The translations under genes and the position numbers were made by a program. This document shows, one piece after another, positions 59,224 to 64,000 of a stretch of DNA of 64,000 nt. The notes beneath the pieces are model-generated. The model was given only the letters and a program-made list of their open reading frames with translations, searched no databases and was not told the origin of the DNA. This stretch comes from Artemisia argyi (lineage: Eukaryota; Streptophyta; Magnoliopsida; Asterales; Asteraceae), in assembly GCA_030686995.1 (NCBI GenBank), contig CM060685.1, positions 26,422,065-26,486,064 on the forward strand, written 5' to 3'. Each line of letters starts with the position of its first letter. The stretch's first letter is position 1.

Positions 59224-62200
59224 TGATTCGCCTCAAACAGTCAGATAATTATTGATCAGCCACTTGTGAATGGCCAACTGTAATAGTCAAACAGCTGAGG
59301 CAAATGCTTCCGTGAAATACAGTGTTTTCCCGGGTCGTAATGTCCCAACGAGGTTGTGATGGTATTAAAAACGAATCTGTGATTAGTGAATGTGAACAGG
59401 TAAGGGTATAAAAGTGTGTGTGTGTTTAAACTAGGGTTTTATAACTTAAAATAACTATTAAAATGATTACGTAAAACCTAGATATCTGAAACGATAAAAC
59501 GTTCACCAATTTAAAATCAGACGCGACTGCGTACTGAGAAAAAGATGAGTTTTAAGAAAAATAAACTACAAGGGTTAAAAATGAAAATTCTATAAACTTA
59601 AACTTAGAATAACATTAAACTAAAAATAAAACTATTTTTTAGATTATTATATTATTTATTATTAATTATTTAAATAAAAACTTATTTAACTATTTAATTA
59701 AAACTAACTTAAATAAAAACTAAAAATGATTAATACTACAAATTAAACTAAAAACTTATAAAAATATTTTCTAAACCTAAAATAGAACTTGAAGAAAGTA
59801 TAAAAAATAAAAATAAATGTTTTTGTCTTTTTGTAAGCTTTTTATTAATTAAAAACTATTAATATTAATTATACTAATTAAACTATTTTAAATTACAAAT
59901 AATACTAAATCAACTTAGAAAATTATGGAAAAATTTATAAATCTAATTAACCATCACAGGAATCCTAAAAAATTATAGAAACTTTATTTTATGTATTTTT
60001 AAACTAGTTTACTACTACCTCCGTCTCAAAATTATTGTCCATATTTCCTATTTAGGTTGTCTCAAAATAATTGTCCACTTTCCTTATTAAGTAAAAACTA
60101 GAGAATCTAGTAGGGGAATATTCTATTTTAGTGGTTAAAAATTAAAGTGTCCCCACTTTTATTAAACTTTGTGTTTTCTCTCTCATGACAATAATTTTGA
60201 GACGGAGGGAGTATTTATTATTCTATTTATTATTTAATTACTATTTAAAACTATTTAAATTATAAAAACTATTAAATGAGCAGTATAAATCACAAGAAAA
60301 TTTCTAAAATTATCTTATGACTTATAGAAGCTAGGAAAAATATAAAATATAGGTGTTACTATATAAAAATTAATTATGCTATTTATAACTTAATTATTTA
60401 TTAATTATTAATAAAACTATTTTTAATTCTAATTAATACTAAAAGACAAAATTAAAATCTGAGAAAATTATTATAATTACTTTAACCTATAAGGAAATTA
60501 ATAAAAATATAAAAACAAAACTTACTTAATAAAAATCTAAAAATGAAAATTAAAATTAAATTAAATTAAATAGAAACTATCACTTACTATTATATTGTTT
60601 TTTCTTGAATATTCTTTTTCCAAACTATATTATACCTAAATATAACTAACTTTTGTAAAAACAAATATTTTACAACTTAAAAATAAGCTAGATATAAGCT
60701 AACAACTCTAACAGTTGACTTATGTTGACTGAAAAGGTAAATAAGCTCAAATGAGCTTATGTGGGACCCACTTAGGTTAATTCTGGTTCTAATAAGGTAG
60801 TTGGACTTGTCAAAGCTTAATTTGGTTAAATAAGCTCAGTAGATAAGCTAGTAAGCCACAATAAGCTAATCCAAAACCTTAATTCAATACAGAAATGGGA
60901 CAAAGTATTGGGTCTGATTTAGGTGGGGTCCACAGTGATTCAAGTCAAACCTAAGAGTCTACTAGGAGGGGGTTGTATGGAACTGATTTTGTAGTGTGGG
61001 GCCCACTGAGGTGGTCACAAAACACCACCAAAGGTGGTGTTGTTGGCCTGATATCTGGTGTGCAGGGGAGATGTTCTCCCTGCAAGCAAGTTTGGGCTTG
61101 AGTGGGACCCAGTAGAAAAATCCTAAAAATATAAGCTAGATGGAAACTTAATTATGAGCTGGTAGACTACAAGTCCACCAAAGCTCAAAACCTAGATCCT
61201 AATACTAAAATCTACAAAATTCCCACAAGTTTTGTGAAAATCTGTGAGATGCAAGTTTTGACTTTTGATAGAACTTGCTAGTTTGACTTATGTGAAATTC
61301 TATGGATCACTACAGATTGTATAAGTAATATTAAGCTATTGTAGACCTAAAATAAGCTAAAGCTACAACTAATAAGGTAATGGGTGGGTTTGTGGATCAC
61401 AAATCCCTCACAGTTAACTATGAGGGGTGGTCAATTGTGGTTTTGACTTTTGCTTTATATAAGACCCAAAAAGATGGTTGGACTGAGCTTGTATGAACCT
61501 GAGTTACTATTATGAATCACAAATTCACACTCAAACTCAGTTGAGCTCACTGAGCAAACCTGAGCCAAACACCCCTTTAAATGACTGTATTTAAGATTCT
61601 CAAAGCTAAACAAGATTTTAATCTATGAAACTGATTCCTAACACTAAATTATGCTTAACTAAGATCAAATGAACACAAATCAATCATGCCATAAGCCTAT
61701 TCCTCAGATTTGTCAAAAATGAGTTTTTAACTGTGAGATTTTTGATTTTTTAGCACAAATTATTCTAATAAATAATCAAACTATTTAAAGCTATATTATA
61801 ACTCTAATATACTAATTCCACACAGAAAAACATATAATATCTTTAAATACCAACTAATACAGTAAAAGAAAAAATGTTGAACAAAAGCTTACAAATGTGA
61901 TTCAGCTGAGGAATGATGAACCATGAACAAATGACTAATCCTAACACCTCCCAAAAGGTACTAAACCAGAATCATTCCATATTCCATCAAGCTCCTTTGC
62001 ACAAATCAGCTTGTAACTTGATTTTTTTATTTTCTTAATATTTAATTTGATTTTTTAAGTATTTTTGTTTTATGAACTAAACAGAAAACTGAGGTGTATA
62101 AAAGCTTAAATAAGCTTTGTCAAGGCTTAATTTAACTTTATAAACCCAAAATGATAACTAGAAACAACAATAAAGCTTTTGTGATTTTTGAAATAAAGAC

Positions 62201-63632
62201 AAATGAACACCAACTGAGAATCAACTTGAAACTTAAAATTACTTTGAATTAAAGATTGCAATACATGAACTCAACTGAGAACAAGCTATTTTAATTGAAA
62301 TTACAACTGAATTATTGAATTACAATACCTACGACCTAATTAAACTAAACCTAATCTAATAATTCATCCTTCTGGCTTCTTTCCTCTTTTAAAGCCCTTT
62401 TCTGAGTTAAGTGGGACCCACTTGACCTTTCCCACCACTTTAGGACCATTGGATTGGTCTGAGTTATCATGGCCGTTTAAATTCTTAACTTGGCGCCAAA
62501 GTCTCCATGGGTACTGTTGATTGCGTGGAGCGGATTTTAGGGGTTTAATGAGGCTTGGAGGGATGTGTGAGGTGGAGGGTGATGTGGAATGAGTGGGGAG
62601 CAAGTTGTGGACAGGTGGTGGTGGTGGTTTTGGAATACGAGTGGTGGTGGTGGTTTTGGAGGGAAGGGATGACTGGGGTGGTTTTGGTTTGTTGACCGGG
62701 TTTGACTTGGGGTTGGACTGGGCTGGGATTGGGCTTGGGTAAAAGAGTAGGATGGGCTGTTGAGTGTTGGGTTTAGTTTAGGTTTAGTAATAATAATAAT
62801 AAGGAGTCCGTTTGGTTTTTTAGAAATTACAAGGACCAATTTTGTAATTTAAGCAAAGTTTAGGGGCTGAATTGGTATTTTCCCAAAGTTTTCTCAAAAG
62901 GACTAAACCTGCCATGTTAGAATAAACCAAGGACTATAATTTACATATTTTCCCATTTTTAAATATTAAAGGACTATTTTTGTAATTTTCGGATTTTTGA
63001 GGGACTAAATATGTAATTTCCCAAAATATTATCAAAATGTCCAGTTTTGTAAGAGTTGAATAGTATAGGGACCTAAAATGATAATTTCTCATTTATTGCA
63101 ATTTAAAACACCCTGGGGACCATTTTTGCCATTATTTGAAAGTCTAGGGACCATTCTTGCAATTTTCTGAAACTTGAAGGGTTAAACCTGTAATTATCAA
63201 ATATTAACACAAAGGACCAAATATGTTATTTAGGAATAGTTCAAAGGTTATTTTGATAAATTTTCCATTTTAAATAACCCAGGGACTGATTTTGACATTT
63301 TTCCAAAGTTGAGGGACCAAAGTTGTAAATTTATGATTTTTAACTTCAAAAGACTTTTCCTAACAACTTATGAATCCCAAGGACCTAAAATGATATTTGA
63401 ACAAGTTTTGAGTGACCAGGGACTAGTTTTGCCAATTTATGAAACTTGAGGGACTGAAACTGCCAATTATGCAAACTTTGTACGTTTTTCATCTGTTTTT
63501 GCATATTTTGCATTTGAAACATATAAAACACACCTCTATGATATTTTAAGTATTTTGATACATATTTGAGTGTTTTTGTATGTTTTGGCAGCTCAGATCA
63601 GTATAAAATGATGAGTATTTAGACACTCATCA
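59224..63632 (-). repeat. 5' LTR (right copy)
   Basis: 4409 bp. Aligns with 51955-56179 except for a 197-bp MITE plus its TA duplication, a 12-bp and a 3-bp deletion, and about 20 substitutions. In element orientation it starts TGATGAGTGTCTAAATACTC, with the terminal inverted repeat. Confidence 0.95.
60013..60213. mobile_element. Stowaway-like MITE with TA TSD
   Basis: CTACCTCCGTCTCAAAATTA (60015) and its inverted partner TAATTTTGAGACGGAGGGAG (to 60211) are bracketed by TA (60013-60014 and 60212-60213). The terminus matches the Stowaway style (CTCCCTCCGT). It is 197 bp, and the sister LTR preserves the empty TA site. Confidence 0.93.
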
Positions 63633-63637
63633 TTTAT

Positions 63638-64000
63638 CAACTTCATTTAACTTTGTTTTCCATCCAGACTGCCCAGGTGAGTTCATAGTCCCACTATTTT
63701 TCATACGTTTTTCCAAACTTGTGGGGAGATACATGCTACTAAACCGAACACAAGTATTTTCTATATGCTATCCTGATCTGGTATTGCCTAAGTTAAACGT
63801 TTTTGCCATTGAAAGTCCCTCATATCATGAACCATTAATCACTTGCGAGTGAACGCGAATATAGTGAATAGATCTATTGGCAGTTGACGCCCCATTTGTG
63901 TTGCTGGATAAGTTGCCAAATGCATTATATTTGAAGAACAATAGGATGTTGGCAAGCTCCTACTCGAGGGCTCTGTTACTCACATTATTATTATGATGTT
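63638..64000 (+). repeat. Older gypsy LTR fragment, resuming after the insertion
   Basis: AGGTGAGTTCATAGTCCC (about 63674) and GAATAGATCTATTGGCAGTT (about 63866) resemble 45232 and 45427 of the chromovirus-like LTR. Together with the left flank (about 51703-51949) this was probably one LTR before the young element inserted. It runs off the window. Confidence 0.55.

Larger units (their letters stand above)
51950..63637 (-). mobile_element. Young non-autonomous Ty3/gypsy-type LTR retrotransposon, TSD TTTAT
   Basis: LTRs at 51955-56179 and 59224-63632 are flanked by TTTAT (51950-51954 and 63633-63637). On the minus strand the order is 5' LTR (59224-63632), PBS (59201-59218), zinc-knuckle ORF (57161-58924), stem-loop plus purine modules, and 3' LTR (51955-56179). 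The interior is only about 3 kb and has no pol motifs. Excluding a MITE and two small indels (12 and 3 bp), I counted about 20 substitutions over 4.2 kb (about 0.5%). The insertion is therefore very recent, and all cis signals look intact. Confidence 0.95.

Overview
The window is nuclear DNA of a flowering plant. It has long AT-rich intergenic stretches, GT-AG introns, nested LTR retrotransposons with 5-bp target-site duplications (TSDs), MITEs, and one 22-exon gene. The retroelement proteins resemble, from memory and not from a search, families common in Asteraceae, especially the Tanacetum/Artemisia/Chrysanthemum group (Anthemideae). That placement is an inference. There are no bacterial-type operons, and I see no rRNA, tRNA or CRISPR features.

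Layout. 1-2668 and 10540-11690 are two halves of one repeat-rich locus (K-rich ORF remnants, a 108-codon-scale ORF), split by a non-autonomous Ty3-type element at 2669-10534 (TSD AATAT). 11720-12725 is an array of TGTGAC/GTCACA motifs. 12730-16919 is a decayed copia-type gag region whose gag is split by a clean solo LTR at 14632-16089 (TSD GATGT). 17870-20040 holds large degenerate tandem repeats. 22373-27770 is the only recognisable host gene, a glycoside hydrolase family 31 alpha-glucosidase close to Arabidopsis HGL1 (heteroglycan glucosidase 1, cytosolic glucan metabolism). It is complete in exon structure, but exon 14 is one base short; a GC donor could rescue the frame. 28481-34456 is a nearly intact Ty1/copia element on the minus strand (TSD AATCT) with one amber stop. 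35.5-39.5 kb holds several MITE or foldback elements. 42854-48478 is the 5' part of a chromovirus-like Ty3/gypsy element (LTR, PBS, broken gag), with MITEs and TA microsatellites inside its LTR. 48479-51949 is AT-rich non-coding DNA with a TTA microsatellite. 51955-63632 is a young non-autonomous Ty3-type element on the minus strand (TSD TTTAT) with an intact 587-aa zinc-knuckle protein; a Stowaway-like MITE sits in its right LTR only. 63638-64000 resumes an older gypsy LTR.

The two non-autonomous elements encode the same zinc-knuckle protein family, use the same primer-binding site and share a 24-bp LTR-terminal palindrome. Both repeat a stem-loop plus GTGTGGGGG module upstream of the 3' LTR. 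Neither encodes protease, reverse transcriptase or integrase, so they must be mobilised in trans. The order of nesting can be read directly: copia gag, then solo LTR; retroelement LTR, then MITE.
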